A stretch of 25,423 nt of DNA from positions 1 to 25,423 of IMG/VR virus record IMGVR_UViG_3300034112_001885. One strand, given 5' to 3'. The DNA is from a virus. Shown one piece after another: positions 1-8,029 of this stretch. Position 1 is the first letter of the stretch; each line of letters starts with the position of its first letter. The notes beneath the pieces are model-generated. The model saw only the letters and a program-made list of their open reading frames with translations. It was not told where the DNA came from and made no database searches. Position numbers and translations under genes: made by a program.

Positions 1-6
1 TTTTCC

Positions 7-43
7 AAAAAAAACGCCCGCACAGCAAGAAGCAGTGCGGGCG
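7..43 (-). terminator. Intrinsic terminator after the major capsid gene
   Basis: A perfect 9-bp stem (15-23 with 35-43, arm CGCCCGCAC) with an 11-nt loop is followed on the minus strand by a run of eight T (positions 14 to 7). It lies about 20 bp beyond the capsid stop codon and would end the late head transcript or reduce read-through to genes left of the window. Confidence 0.9.
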
Positions 44-61
44 TGGTTGGGTTGCTGGCGG

Positions 62-1228
62 TTAAGCCGGGGTCAGATCGCCACCGATGATCGCGGCCGG
101 GCGTTCAGTGGCCAGTGCAAGGCGACGTTCGGCGCGAATGGTGATCAGGTTCTTGGTGAAGTTGTCGGAGTCGGAATCCGACATTTCCACGATGACGCCC
201 TCACGCTCGTACACGGTGCAGGCCTGGGCGAAGTTACCAACCGCGAAGGTGTCGGCGGTGACGCCGACGGTGCTGATGATCGGCACTCCAAACAGCGTGC
301 GCTGGCCCATTTCATTGACGCCAACGCGGACTTGGCCGGCGGCAGTGGTGAACAGGTCGATTTCGATCGTTGCCCAGTCGGCTGGGTTCAACAGGATCGC
401 ATCCGGCATGTCGCCCTGTGCTTCCAGCGTGCCCATGATCTGGCGGATCAGCACCAGTTTCTTTAGCGTTGAACCCAACGCGGCGTTGGCAATGCCGTGC
501 GCTACATAGTTGCCAGCGTCGAAAATGCCACTGATGTTGGGTGCGGTGCCATCACCCGATGCAAGCTGGGTTTCCACTTTCCGGTTGACGCCATAACGCA
601 TTCTGGTATCGACATAGGCCGCCAAAGCGACGTTATCGGCGGCGAGCTGGCGGCTGATCTTGATCCAGTGGGCTACGGTAGAAATTGGCATATTCACCAG
701 CGTCCAGGTCAAAGCACTTTCAGCCTTGGCTGCCCCTTCCGCCGCTTCCGCTGCGGAATTGGTGAAAGCGTTTTCTTTGGTAAACTCGATTGCGTTGGAA
801 GCAGTCGGCAGCTTGGTCAAAAAGTCTTGTAGGGTCAGCGGTGAGATGGCGCCGCGCACGATTCCGGGCTTGCGATCCGGGGCAACGTTGGTATCAGAAC
901 CAACCAAGGTGTTTTTGACTTCAAAGCCGATGCTGCCGAATTGGCGATTGCCGGCCACCAGGTTGAGCTTGCCCTTGTATTCATCGGACTTGATGAACTG
1001 GGCGCCCCAGGAGGTCATGCCGGGTTTGTCTTCCGGCAGGGATGCGCCGCGCTGCTTGAGCTGGACGATTTCGTCGGCCAGTTCGCGCTGCTTGATGCCG
1101 AGGTTGTCAATGGCGGTCTTGGTATCGGTGGAAACCGTTCCCATACGCGATTCAACATCCTGCTTGGTGGCAAACTTTTCGAGCGCGGACTCGATCTTGT
1201 CGAGGGATTGCATGATTGCTTCGGGCAT
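62..1228 (-). CDS. Major capsid protein, HK97 family
   Basis: This 388-residue protein is the building block of the icosahedral head. The first ~80 residues are charged and helical, like the delta scaffolding domain that HK97-type capsid proteins carry before maturation. The rest reads as an HK97 fold, with a typical C-terminal part containing an FGVPI segment and an RAERRLALA stretch near the end. A good ribosome site (AAAGGA) sits just before the ATG at 1228. The gene follows terminase, portal and protease in the canonical order and ends before a strong terminator. The assignment rests on sequence style and gene order; no alignment was run. The delta domain is probably removed by the protease encoded next to it. 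Confidence 0.92.
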   Translation of the reverse strand: MPEAIMQSLDKIESALEKFATKQDVESRMGTVSTDTKTAIDNLGIKQRELADEIVQLKQRGASLPEDKPGMTSWGAQFIKSDEYKGKLNLVAGNRQFGSIGFEVKNTLVGSDTNVAPDRKPGIVRGAISPLTLQDFLTKLPTASNAIEFTKENAFTNSAAEAAEGAAKAESALTWTLVNMPISTVAHWIKISRQLAADNVALAAYVDTRMRYGVNRKVETQLASGDGTAPNISGIFDAGNYVAHGIANAALGSTLKKLVLIRQIMGTLEAQGDMPDAILLNPADWATIEIDLFTTAAGQVRVGVNEMGQRTLFGVPIISTVGVTADTFAVGNFAQACTVYEREGVIVEMSDSDSDNFTKNLITIRAERRLALATERPAAIIGGDLTPA

Positions 1229-1239
1229 GGTTTTTCCTT

Positions 1240-1932
1240 TCAGGAAGATAGTTTGATTGCGAGGGCAAGCGCCTTCGCGTTGGCTGCTGCATTCATATCG
1301 CCGGCATCCGCTTCATCGCGCTTTGCCAACAACATTCGGGCTTTGGCAATAAGGTGCTTTGCCGAGTCCCTGTTAAACGGCCCTACCTCGCGCAGCAGCC
1401 GTTCAAAATCTTTGATTGATTCAAGCGATTCAATGCTTTCACGCATTTCATCGATGCCTTTTATGTCAGTAATTCTGGCCTGATCGTTGGCGGGGTCTGT
1501 GACGATGGAAATCTCTTTCAGCGCCTTGATGCGGTGGATGATGCGCACACCATCGGAACGGCGTTCCGTGCTTTTCGGGTCCGGGATGATGGCGACAGAC
1601 AAGCCACTGACCAGCCCTGACTTCATCGCCCAATAGGCATCTGAAGCACCACGCATCTGCATGACAAGATTGGCTTCGCCAATCAGGCCGCGCGCGTCTT
1701 CTTTCAGGCCAGACCAGCGACCGACCGGAAGCTGCGCATCGAGCCAGTTATGGTTGACATAGACATCAACCGGCGACGAGTCCCCTGCCAGTACATCCGC
1801 ATAAGCGCCTGGCATAATGATGTCGTTCTTGGCATCGACCACGCCGAACACGCTGCCGTAGCCGCTGAACGCGCCTTCAGACTGCGCATATTTGATGTCG
1901 CAATCACTGAGCGATAGGGTCTTGAGTTCCAT
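1240..1932 (-). CDS. Prohead maturation protease, HK97 U35/S78 family
   Basis: This 230-residue serine protease should cleave the capsid delta domain during head maturation. The expected catalytic pair is visible: a His in the VNHNW segment (about residue 61) and a Ser in the GLSVA segment (about residue 112). EISIVTDPAN, typical of the family, follows further along. The reading frame is open further upstream to 2031, but the ATG at 1932 has a strong AGGAG site and matches the family length. Its start overlaps the portal stop by 29 bp, and it lies directly before the capsid gene, which fits co-translation of the head operon. Confidence 0.9.
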   Translation of the reverse strand: MELKTLSLSDCDIKYAQSEGAFSGYGSVFGVVDAKNDIIMPGAYADVLAGDSSPVDVYVNHNWLDAQLPVGRWSGLKEDARGLIGEANLVMQMRGASDAYWAMKSGLVSGLSVAIIPDPKSTERRSDGVRIIHRIKALKEISIVTDPANDQARITDIKGIDEMRESIESLESIKDFERLLREVGPFNRDSAKHLIAKARMLLAKRDEADAGDMNAAANAKALALAIKLSS

Positions 1933-3148
1933 TGCTGGCTCCTGGTGTGACTTGCCCGAGCTTGTCGAGCGGTACAAGGTTGGTTTGTGCGGTAAGCGCG
2001 TCCCCGCCAGGAATGGGCGGGTCGTTTTCAAGCTGGCGGCATTCGTTGCGGGTCTTCAGACCGTTCTGCACGGCCTTTCCGTAGACATCGAAACGGTCTT
2101 TGATGTTGGCTCGCAGCAGGGCATCAATGCTGAATTCGACGCTGTACAGCGCGCGCTGGTTGGCGGTGAGTACGCGCTTGCGCAGGGCTTGCTCAAAGTT
2201 GACAATGGCCGGGCGGATGGTGAGTTTGAAGAAGCCATCCAGGATCTGTTCGACGCCGCTGCCCCAGGTGGTGACGTTGGCATGACCGACCATCACCGGC
2301 GGGACGCCAAACCAGCGGCAGATTTCTTCGACCGTGAACTGGCGGGTTTCCAGCAGTTGCATATCCTCCGGCAGCAGGCTGACCTGCTGATATTTCATGT
2401 TGGCTTCCAGCACAAACAGACGGCTGGTGGTAGCGGTAGCGAGTTCTTCGAAGTTGAGCCGGATACGGTCGCGCTGATCTTTGTTCAGCACCTGGTCCAC
2501 CATCAGCACGCCGGTCGGCTTGCCGCCGGCGGCAAATAGCCGATTAGCCGTGGTCTGCGCGTTGGCGGCTTCGTCGGTGGTGGCGCGCATGTAGTCAAGG
2601 CGGCTCAAGCCGATGGTGCCGTTGCCCATGCCCTTGAAATGCACCACGCTGGATTCCGCCAGTACGGCAACATCCGATCCGATGCTGTAGAGATAAACGA
2701 CCGTGCCATCCGACAGGATGCGCATTTCTACCTGATCGGCAGACATCGGCGTCAGTGCGTAGGCTTCGCCTTTGGCGTCGCGGTCGATGCGGGCGTAGGC
2801 GTTGCCGCGCAGCAGCAGGTTGAGGATGATGGCGGTCCAGAACTCGATCGGCGTCATCAGCCGGTTTGGCGATTCGTGCAGCAGGGTCCACAGCGAGCTA
2901 TCACGCGCCAGGTCGCGCAGGCCTTTGCCTTTCTCCAGGTAGACGAACAGCGGCAGGCTGGCGATGGTGGCGGCAATGACCTGGACGCAGGCCCACACGG
3001 CGCTGATCTGCAACGCGCCATCCGCGCCGCTGCTGCGCGTGTCTGACACCAGCGCTGACGATGGCGCGGAAAGTTGCGTGCCGCTGCGGTCGCCCAGGGC
3101 GAGGCCGCCGAAACGGAACCAGCCGGCAATGTGGGTTAGGAGGCTCAT
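1904..3148 (-). CDS. Phage portal protein, HK97 family
   Basis: This 414-residue protein forms the dodecameric ring at the head vertex through which DNA is packaged and ejected. Family landmarks are visible: VWACVQVIA around residues 51-59, LLLRGNAYA around 111-119, and the conserved FGVPPVMVG (about 280-288) followed by TTWGSGVEQ (about 293-301). Its ATG overlaps the stop of the large terminase gene in an ATGA arrangement, so translation is probably coupled. The C-terminus overlaps the protease gene by 29 bp. Length is normal for the family and no defect is seen. Confidence 0.93.
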   Translation of the reverse strand: MSLLTHIAGWFRFGGLALGDRSGTQLSAPSSALVSDTRSSGADGALQISAVWACVQVIAATIASLPLFVYLEKGKGLRDLARDSSLWTLLHESPNRLMTPIEFWTAIILNLLLRGNAYARIDRDAKGEAYALTPMSADQVEMRILSDGTVVYLYSIGSDVAVLAESSVVHFKGMGNGTIGLSRLDYMRATTDEAANAQTTANRLFAAGGKPTGVLMVDQVLNKDQRDRIRLNFEELATATTSRLFVLEANMKYQQVSLLPEDMQLLETRQFTVEEICRWFGVPPVMVGHANVTTWGSGVEQILDGFFKLTIRPAIVNFEQALRKRVLTANQRALYSVEFSIDALLRANIKDRFDVYGKAVQNGLKTRNECRQLENDPPIPGGDALTAQTNLVPLDKLGQVTPGASNGTQDPIAQ

Positions 3149-4884
3149 GCGAAGATGGGGTTATCCAAGAAGTCGTTGATGTCGGATTCGGCGATGCTGA
3201 CCATGGCGCGGTTCATTGCCACCACAGTGGCGACGGCGGCGTCGATCTTGTTTTCCGGGCGTAACTTGCGCGGGAAGATGTTTTCGTTGCGGTCTTCCTT
3301 GACTTCGACGTTGCTGAACATCCAGACGAAGGCGGGGTTGCCGTCGTGGTGGAAGCGGCCGGCGTCGACCAGCGCCTGTATCTCTTTCATCGGCTCGCTG
3401 AGGTAGCGCACTTGCTGTGGGATGTCGACCACTTGAAAGCCTTCGGCGGCGAGGTTGGCGCCGAGCTGCTGGCCGCCCCAGGGGTCTTTGGCGACTTCGG
3501 AAACGACGACGGTTTCCGAGCTGGCGAGGATTTCTTCTTCTATCTGGGTCAGGTCGATCATGTTGCCGGGCGTGGCCACCAGGTAACCGGCATTGACCCA
3601 GGCTTGGTAGTGGGCGTTTTCTGGTTTTTCTACAGCATCGCCTGGCACGAAGTTGCGGCTGATGGCGTAGTAATGCGGCTTGCCGACCTCAGTGCCAGGG
3701 CGCTTGAACAGCCAGACGGCGCTGGCAATATCCTGTTTGCTGGCGAGGTCGAGGCCGATGACGCAGGATTCGCCGTTGAAGTCTTCTAGCTTCAGGCTGG
3801 GGTCGCCGGCCTGCTGGAAGGCGTGCAGGTTGATCCAGGGCGAGGCGGCGGCAACCCAGATGTCGAGGTGCTTGGTTTTGAAGACGTTCTGCTTGCGCGG
3901 GTCGGCGATGGCGTCGCGCTGCTGAGTGCGCAGGAATTCGGCATCGACCGAAACGCCGAAGTTGGGGTTGGCTTTGCGCAACGCTTCTTCGCTGGTCCAG
4001 TCGTCCTTTTCGTCGACGGTGAAGATGATGCCGAAGCGCTGGTCGTTTTCGATGACACCTTCTAGGATTTTCTGCAGCTCCACCTGGTGCTGATAGCACG
4101 GGCCGGAAATGTCGCTGCCGGATGTGGTGATGACCAGCATCATCGGCTGCGAGCGCGCGCCCATGCCGGTCTGCATGGTGTCATACAGTTCGGCGGTTTT
4201 GTGTTCGTGGTATTCGTCGACGATGGCGCAGCTCGGTGACGCGCCGTCGCCCGGCTTGCCGATCACCGGTTCGAATTTGCTGTTGGTCTCGACCACACTG
4301 AGGTTGCTGGCGTTGGGCGTGACGCCGAACGTGGCGCGGAAGCCCGGCGTGGCGCGTGCCATCAGCAAGGCGGGGCGGAAGACTTCCAGCGCCTGGTCTT
4401 GCGAGGTGGCGCCGGAGTACACCTCAGCGCCGAATTCGTCGTCGACGGCGAGCATGTACAAGCCGATGACGCTGGCCAGAGTCGACTTGGCGTTTTTACG
4501 TGGGACGAACAGGTCGACCACGCGGAAGCGGCGCTTGCCGGTGATGCGGTCCACCCAGCCAAAAGCGCTGGCGAGGATGAATATCTGCCACGGTTCGAGG
4601 GTGATTGACTGGCTGCGTGCGGCCCAGTCGCCCTTGATGTGCGGCATCAGCTCGGCAAACTTGCAAATCCGTTCCGCCGGGCGGTAGGCTTTTCCCTTGC
4701 TGTCGACCAATTCCGGGTTGAAGGTGTAGCGGAAGTCGGTGCGGGCGAGGTCGTCCAGGTGACGCTGGCAGGCGAGGCGGTGCCACTTGCAGGCGGGGAT
4801 TTTCCCGGCAACGACATCGGCCGCATAAGCGGTTGCGATGTCGGTGAAGTGGGTGGCGCTGGGGTCGATCACAGCGCGCCCCAT
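3145..4884 (-). CDS. Phage terminase large subunit
   Basis: This 579-residue ATPase/nuclease is the packaging motor. An N-terminal ATPase domain carries a Walker A-like loop, PRKNAKST (about residues 128-135), and a Walker B/catalytic segment, CAIVDEYHEH (about 219-228). The C-terminal RNase H-like nuclease shows the acidic strand IGLDLASKQD (about 376-385). The P-loop lacks a classical GKT and has AKST, which is usual in this terminase family. The frame is open upstream to 5289, but that part is antisense-like and overlaps the small subunit. The ATG at 4884 with an AGGA just upstream gives a 16-bp overlap with the small subunit gene and is preferred. Confidence 0.93.
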   Translation of the reverse strand: MGRAVIDPSATHFTDIATAYAADVVAGKIPACKWHRLACQRHLDDLARTDFRYTFNPELVDSKGKAYRPAERICKFAELMPHIKGDWAARSQSITLEPWQIFILASAFGWVDRITGKRRFRVVDLFVPRKNAKSTLASVIGLYMLAVDDEFGAEVYSGATSQDQALEVFRPALLMARATPGFRATFGVTPNASNLSVVETNSKFEPVIGKPGDGASPSCAIVDEYHEHKTAELYDTMQTGMGARSQPMMLVITTSGSDISGPCYQHQVELQKILEGVIENDQRFGIIFTVDEKDDWTSEEALRKANPNFGVSVDAEFLRTQQRDAIADPRKQNVFKTKHLDIWVAAASPWINLHAFQQAGDPSLKLEDFNGESCVIGLDLASKQDIASAVWLFKRPGTEVGKPHYYAISRNFVPGDAVEKPENAHYQAWVNAGYLVATPGNMIDLTQIEEEILASSETVVVSEVAKDPWGGQQLGANLAAEGFQVVDIPQQVRYLSEPMKEIQALVDAGRFHHDGNPAFVWMFSNVEVKEDRNENIFPRKLRPENKIDAAVATVVAMNRAMVSIAESDINDFLDNPIFA

Positions 4885-5417
4885 TTGTCCTGCCCGGCAT
4901 CCTGAAACAGGCTGGCCTGGCGGTTGTCGCTGGTGGTGACCCGAGCGCGGCTGGCCGGAGAGAGGCCGAACAGCGCCAGGTAGCGGTTCACATCCTCGGC
5001 AGCGCGGCGTCCAACCACCCAATGGTGCGAGTAGGTGAAGTTGCCGTTGGCGGTGCGGATCATGATGCCGTCGCCGCCGGTGTATTCCTCGCCCGCCGCT
5101 TCGGCGGCGGCGCGCTTTTCCTCGGCAGCGGCCATGGCTTTGCTCAGCATGTTCTCGGCCCAGACCATCTTTGCCCAGGCCTGTACGTACAGCACCAGGG
5201 CAGCGCGGTCGAGTTTCGACACCAGGCCGTAGCGCAGTAGCTCGGCGGTCAGGCGCTTCCACTCTTTCTTTGCCTCGGGCCAGATCCACGACGGCGAGCT
5301 GGGGATTTCGACTTCAGGCTTGAACTCATCGAACAAAGTCGCAGACGGCAACTTGCTCGGGTTCCCGCGCAGGATATGCACGTTCGCCGGTAGCGGTTGC
5401 GGTCCACGAGTGCCCAT
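4869..5417 (-). CDS. Phage terminase small subunit, P27 family
   Basis: This 182-residue protein recognises phage DNA and loads the large subunit. The start MGTRGPQPLP and the following helical segment (PEAKKEWKRLTAELLRYG, about residues 47-64) are typical of the P27-type small subunit. The middle holds an alanine-rich helix (about 86-108). A GGGGA stretch lies upstream of the ATG at 5417. It is the first gene of the late head operon and is preceded by a minus-strand terminator (5430-5458), so it needs its own promoter or antiterminated transcription from further right. Confidence 0.88.
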   Translation of the reverse strand: MGTRGPQPLPANVHILRGNPSKLPSATLFDEFKPEVEIPSSPSWIWPEAKKEWKRLTAELLRYGLVSKLDRAALVLYVQAWAKMVWAENMLSKAMAAAEEKRAAAEAAGEEYTGGDGIMIRTANGNFTYSHHWVVGRRAAEDVNRYLALFGLSPASRARVTTSDNRQASLFQDAGQDKWGAL

Positions 5418-5429
5418 TCAGCATTCCCC

Positions 5430-5458
5430 AAAGAAAACGGCCACCCGAAAGTGGCCGT
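5430..5458 (-). terminator. Intrinsic terminator between the HNH and terminase genes
   Basis: A perfect 8-bp stem (5437-5444 with 5451-5458, arm ACGGCCAC) with a 6-nt loop is followed on the minus strand by TTTTCTTT. It stands directly before the small terminase gene. The late head operon would therefore be expressed only with antitermination or from a promoter very close to the terminase start. Confidence 0.75.
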
Positions 5459-5561
5459 GATGATCAAGCGGCGGCGCAGATGAGTACCCCCCACCCTGAT
5501 AACCCCCGCACGTAAAAATGTGTCTACCAGTCCGGTCCTGGCGGGTGGGGCTGTGAAGATT

Positions 5562-5933
5562 TCACCCCCCCCTGCCTGCTGCCGCCTCGCTGGCGGTCTT
5601 GGCCTGGTGGCACTCGACGCAGATCGACTGCAAATTGTCTTCCGCATCCGTGCCGCCCTGCGACTTCTGCCTGATGTGGTCGACCTGCTTTGCTGGTCTG
5701 TACTTGCCAGCGGCCAGGCAGACCTGGCACAAGCCTTTGTCGCGCCTCAGGATGGCATTGCGCAACTTGTCCCACTCCGTGCCGTAGCCGCGTTCGTGGC
5801 GGCTGCCTCTACGGTCATCGGCAAACTTGTTGATCTTCCGGTCTGCCTGATGCGCCTCGCAGTAGCCCGACCCATCCCGCACCAGGGCGGGACAGCCTTG
5901 GTGCCTGCATGGTCTAGCGGGTGCGGTTGGCAT
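5562..5933 (-). CDS. HNH endonuclease
   Basis: This small nuclease (123 residues from the ATG at 5933) carries the HNH fold: a zinc knuckle formed by C69-x2-C72 and C105-x2-C108, the VDHI segment with D85/H86, N100 in the EDNLQ segment and H109 right after the second CxxC. An extra N-terminal cluster (CRHQGC, YCEAH) may bind another zinc. HNH proteins next to the small terminase are common in HK97-type phages, where they help terminase cut at cos or pac sites. No clear ribosome site precedes the ATG; a TTG at 5966 in frame is an alternative start but lies in a terminator hairpin. The gene ends in a run of eight G on its own strand. Confidence 0.9.
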   Translation of the reverse strand: MPTAPARPCRHQGCPALVRDGSGYCEAHQADRKINKFADDRRGSRHERGYGTEWDKLRNAILRRDKGLCQVCLAAGKYRPAKQVDHIRQKSQGGTDAEDNLQSICVECHQAKTASEAAAGRGG

Positions 5934-5944
5934 GGGCGGAATGC

Positions 5945-5976
5945 AAAAAGCCCGCAGGCTAGGCAAGGCGGGCTTT
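5945..5976 (-). terminator. Intrinsic terminator downstream of the antiterminator gene
   Basis: A perfect 9-bp stem (5947-5955 with 5968-5976, arm AAAGCCCGC) with a 12-nt loop continues on the minus strand into five T. It falls between the Q-like antiterminator gene and the HNH gene. That is where an antiterminator would need to act to let late transcription proceed. Confidence 0.8.
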
Positions 5977-6027
5977 GGACGTACTGATTGCAGTTTGGTT
6001 GCTTTTTAGACATTTCGTCGGAGCGTG

Positions 6028-6426
6028 TCAAGCTGCTGCACGAAATTTCTTTTGCATGCGTTCCCGCTCCCACTGCTCTACATCACGGTCTTGCAGCCAT
6101 CCCATGATCCAGATGTGCGCCTGGTGCAGCCGGGTGTACATCGTGTCTCGGCACACGCCAAGCACACGCGCCTTGAACTCTGCGCTGCCGGTCTTGCGGT
6201 AGAACTCCATCACCACGGCAGCCAGTTCGGGGCGTGCTTTGCGCAGGGCCAGCACGCCGGTTTCGATCTCCATCGCCGCCTCGTTGATTTCCTCGATATT
6301 GCCCCGGCCGTGGCTCAACATCGCCTTGGTGTAGTGGCTTTGACGCGGGAAGCCCAACCCGCCATCGTCCCGCCGCGTCGCCCACTCCGCCCAGCACACC
6401 AATCGGTGGTTCATGTAGTCGATCAT
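6028..6426 (-). CDS. Q-like late antiterminator protein (putative)
   Basis: This 132-residue protein resembles the short phage antitermination protein Q family (YdfT-like). It starts MIDYMNHRL, is rich in charged residues, and has a helical C-terminal part (about residues 85-115) that could be a DNA-binding helix-turn-helix. A strong GGAGG site precedes the ATG at 6426; the open frame further upstream overlaps the neighbouring gene and lacks such a site. It is the last gene before a strong terminator and two genes away from the terminase, the classic position for a late switch. Function is inferred from family resemblance and place. Confidence 0.7.
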   Translation of the reverse strand: MIDYMNHRLVCWAEWATRRDDGGLGFPRQSHYTKAMLSHGRGNIEEINEAAMEIETGVLALRKARPELAAVVMEFYRKTGSAEFKARVLGVCRDTMYTRLHQAHIWIMGWLQDRDVEQWERERMQKKFRAAA

Positions 6427-6671
6427 GCTGCCCTCCGTAAACCGTTCAAAACCAGCGAGCCGACCGTAGCCAGTGACCTTGCCGCCTCGCCGCGCAGGGC
6501 GAACCAAGCGCACCAGAAGCGCAGTTCACCCGCATCGTTTGACTTCACCACATCGGCGATTCCGGCGCCCACCTCTGCGGCCTGTGCCGGCGTCCATTCG
6601 TTGAAGCTGATCATCATCGACCGGGTATCCGCGAAATCGCGGCGCAGCGTCTCAAGTTCAGTCATATCCAT
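6423..6671 (-). CDS. Small hypothetical protein in the middle operon
   Basis: This 82-residue protein is not recognised. The first half is charged and helical (TELETLRRDFADTR), followed by a hydrophobic Trp-containing stretch (LRFWCAWFALRG). The ATG at 6671 has a GAGGAA ribosome site, and its stop overlaps the start of the Q-like gene (ATGA), so the two are translationally coupled. It probably acts in the same regulatory step, but nothing in the sequence shows how. Confidence 0.7.
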   Translation of the reverse strand: MDMTELETLRRDFADTRSMMISFNEWTPAQAAEVGAGIADVVKSNDAGELRFWCAWFALRGEAARSLATVGSLVLNGLRRAA

Positions 6672-6861
6672 CGTTCCTCAAAAAAGCGGTCGTGGCCGTC
6701 GCGCAGCCGTGTAGTCACTACCTTGGTCAACCACTGCTCAGTGGTGAGGCCCTGAGCAACGGCCAAACCATCCCCAAACCCAAAAGGGTTCGAGGTGTCT
6801 GACCGTTGCGATCAACCTGCTCGAGCGGAGCCGGCCCATCGCTTTGGCCGTGTGCATTCCA
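6672..6861. other. Non-coding-looking interval with a 16-bp palindrome
   Basis: No convincing gene fills this interval between the small unknown at 6862-7089 and the one ending at 6671. It holds a perfect inverted repeat, ACCACTG-CT-CAGTGGT (6730-6745), and a nearby CTCAG/CTGAG pair. Together with 6862-7093, several frames on both strands stay open, which suggests a constrained or structured region rather than random spacer. A regulatory RNA or leader is possible. Confidence 0.4.
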
Positions 6862-7089
6862 TCAGGCTGGACACACACAAGGGCAGACTATCGGGCCACC
6901 TGCGGCCCCCGTTTCGCGCTCTACCCGCCCCGTCAGGGACACCACCACGCCTGCCGCTGAAACCCGCGTTACGGCCCTGCCAACTTCACCCCCGCGCCGG
7001 TTAACCCTGCTCCTGGTGTTGCTGTACTGCCTGGCATCCCTGCTGGCTGGGAACTCTATGGCGCGGCAAAGCTGGGTCCGCGCCGCCAT
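6862..7089 (-). CDS. Possible small protein after the primase gene
   Basis: A 75-residue frame begins with ATG at 7089, only 4 bp after the primase stop, and reads as an arginine- and valine-rich basic protein (RSRVNRRGGEVGRAV around residues 27-41) ending in CPCVCPA. Tight spacing argues for a real operon gene. No clear Shine-Dalgarno site and strong openness of the opposite strand argue against it. The function is unknown. A structured RNA covering this interval is an equally good reading. Confidence 0.35.
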   Translation of the reverse strand: MAARTQLCRAIEFPASRDARQYSNTRSRVNRRGGEVGRAVTRVSAAGVVVSLTGRVERETGAAGGPIVCPCVCPA

Positions 7090-7093
7090 CGTG

Positions 7094-8029
7094 CTAAACA
7101 GTTGGGCGCTTCGCCTCCCGCTTGACTGCCATCGATATTTCGTGGGCAATCTTCAAATCAATTCGTTGGTAGGTAGAACGGAAGCGCGAATCCTCAATAT
7201 CGGCCAATGCAGCCGCCCTTTCCTGCCGGTAATCGTCCCAATCACTGCCTTGGCATGATGGGTATGCAATGCCGATGCCGACCTTCTGCGCGGCCTCTGT
7301 CGCCTTTTCGATGCCGGGGTTAAACCCCACCCGCTTGGCGGTTTCGTGGTCGTTGTCGGCAGCGATCACCGCCAGACCGTTGCGATCCAGGTAATCCACC
7401 GCATGCATCAGATTGCCGGCGTTAAACGCCACAATCACGCGCGCATGTGGCATCGCCTGAAACAACGTCAGGCCGGTGGCAAAGCCCTCGCAGACCACGG
7501 TGAACACATCGGAATCGCCGATCAGATAGGTTGCACCCGCCACCGGCGCACCCGGCCAGAAACGCTTATCCCCTTCTGGCGAAATGCGCTGGATGCTGCT
7601 GATCTTGCCGCCCAGCAGCATCGGGATAATCAACCAGCCTTCAGAATCCACCCGCAAGCCACCGCAACCGGCCACTTTCAAGCCCTTGGCGCGCAGATAG
7701 GGGTGTGAGCCATGCAACAACTCAGCGGCGCGGTAATGCGCCGTGGCGGCATAGGTGGCAGCCTGCGCAGCGGCGGCTTGTTCGCGCTTGCGGCGGGCGA
7801 TCTCGGCATAATCAATCTTCGGCGCATCGATCTGCGCATCCGGCCGCCAGGTGATCAACTCAGAATGCAGCGCGTAATCCATCGCCCATCCCACCAGACC
7901 ATCATCAGCCAGCTTGAACGAACCGTTCTTCTTCTTTGGGTGATTCACCGTAGGGCAGCGTTGCCACTTGCCCGGCTCAATTGAGCGCGGCTCAAGGCCA
8001 ATGCTGTGCAGGAAGGAACGAAAGTCCAT
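7094..8029 (-). CDS. Phage DNA primase-like protein with TOPRIM domain
   Basis: This 311-residue protein should make RNA primers for phage replication. An N-terminal region with CPTVNHPKKKNGSFKL (about residues 25-40) resembles the nucleic-acid-binding zinc-like part of phage primases. It is followed by a helical linker and a TOPRIM core: the acidic motif VVCEGFATGLTL (about 178-189) and the AADNDHE motif (about 223-229) that bind catalytic metal. The ATG at 8029 overlaps the helicase stop by one base (TGATG); an in-frame GTG three bases upstream is possible. Pairing with the adjacent helicase makes a compact replication module. Confidence 0.88.
   Translation of the reverse strand: MDFRSFLHSIGLEPRSIEPGKWQRCPTVNHPKKKNGSFKLADDGLVGWAMDYALHSELITWRPDAQIDAPKIDYAEIARRKREQAAAAQAATYAATAHYRAAELLHGSHPYLRAKGLKVAGCGGLRVDSEGWLIIPMLLGGKISSIQRISPEGDKRFWPGAPVAGATYLIGDSDVFTVVCEGFATGLTLFQAMPHARVIVAFNAGNLMHAVDYLDRNGLAVIAADNDHETAKRVGFNPGIEKATEAAQKVGIGIAYPSCQGSDWDDYRQERAAALADIEDSRFRSTYQRIDLKIAHEISMAVKREAKRPTV

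Noticed and set aside
3145-4884. Missing Walker A lysine-threonine in the terminase
   Set aside because: The PRKNAKST form is normal for this terminase family, so it is not a defect.
4885-5289. N-terminal extension of the large terminase
   Set aside because: The extension is arginine-rich shadow sequence overlapping the small terminase gene; the ATG at 4884 has a ribosome site.
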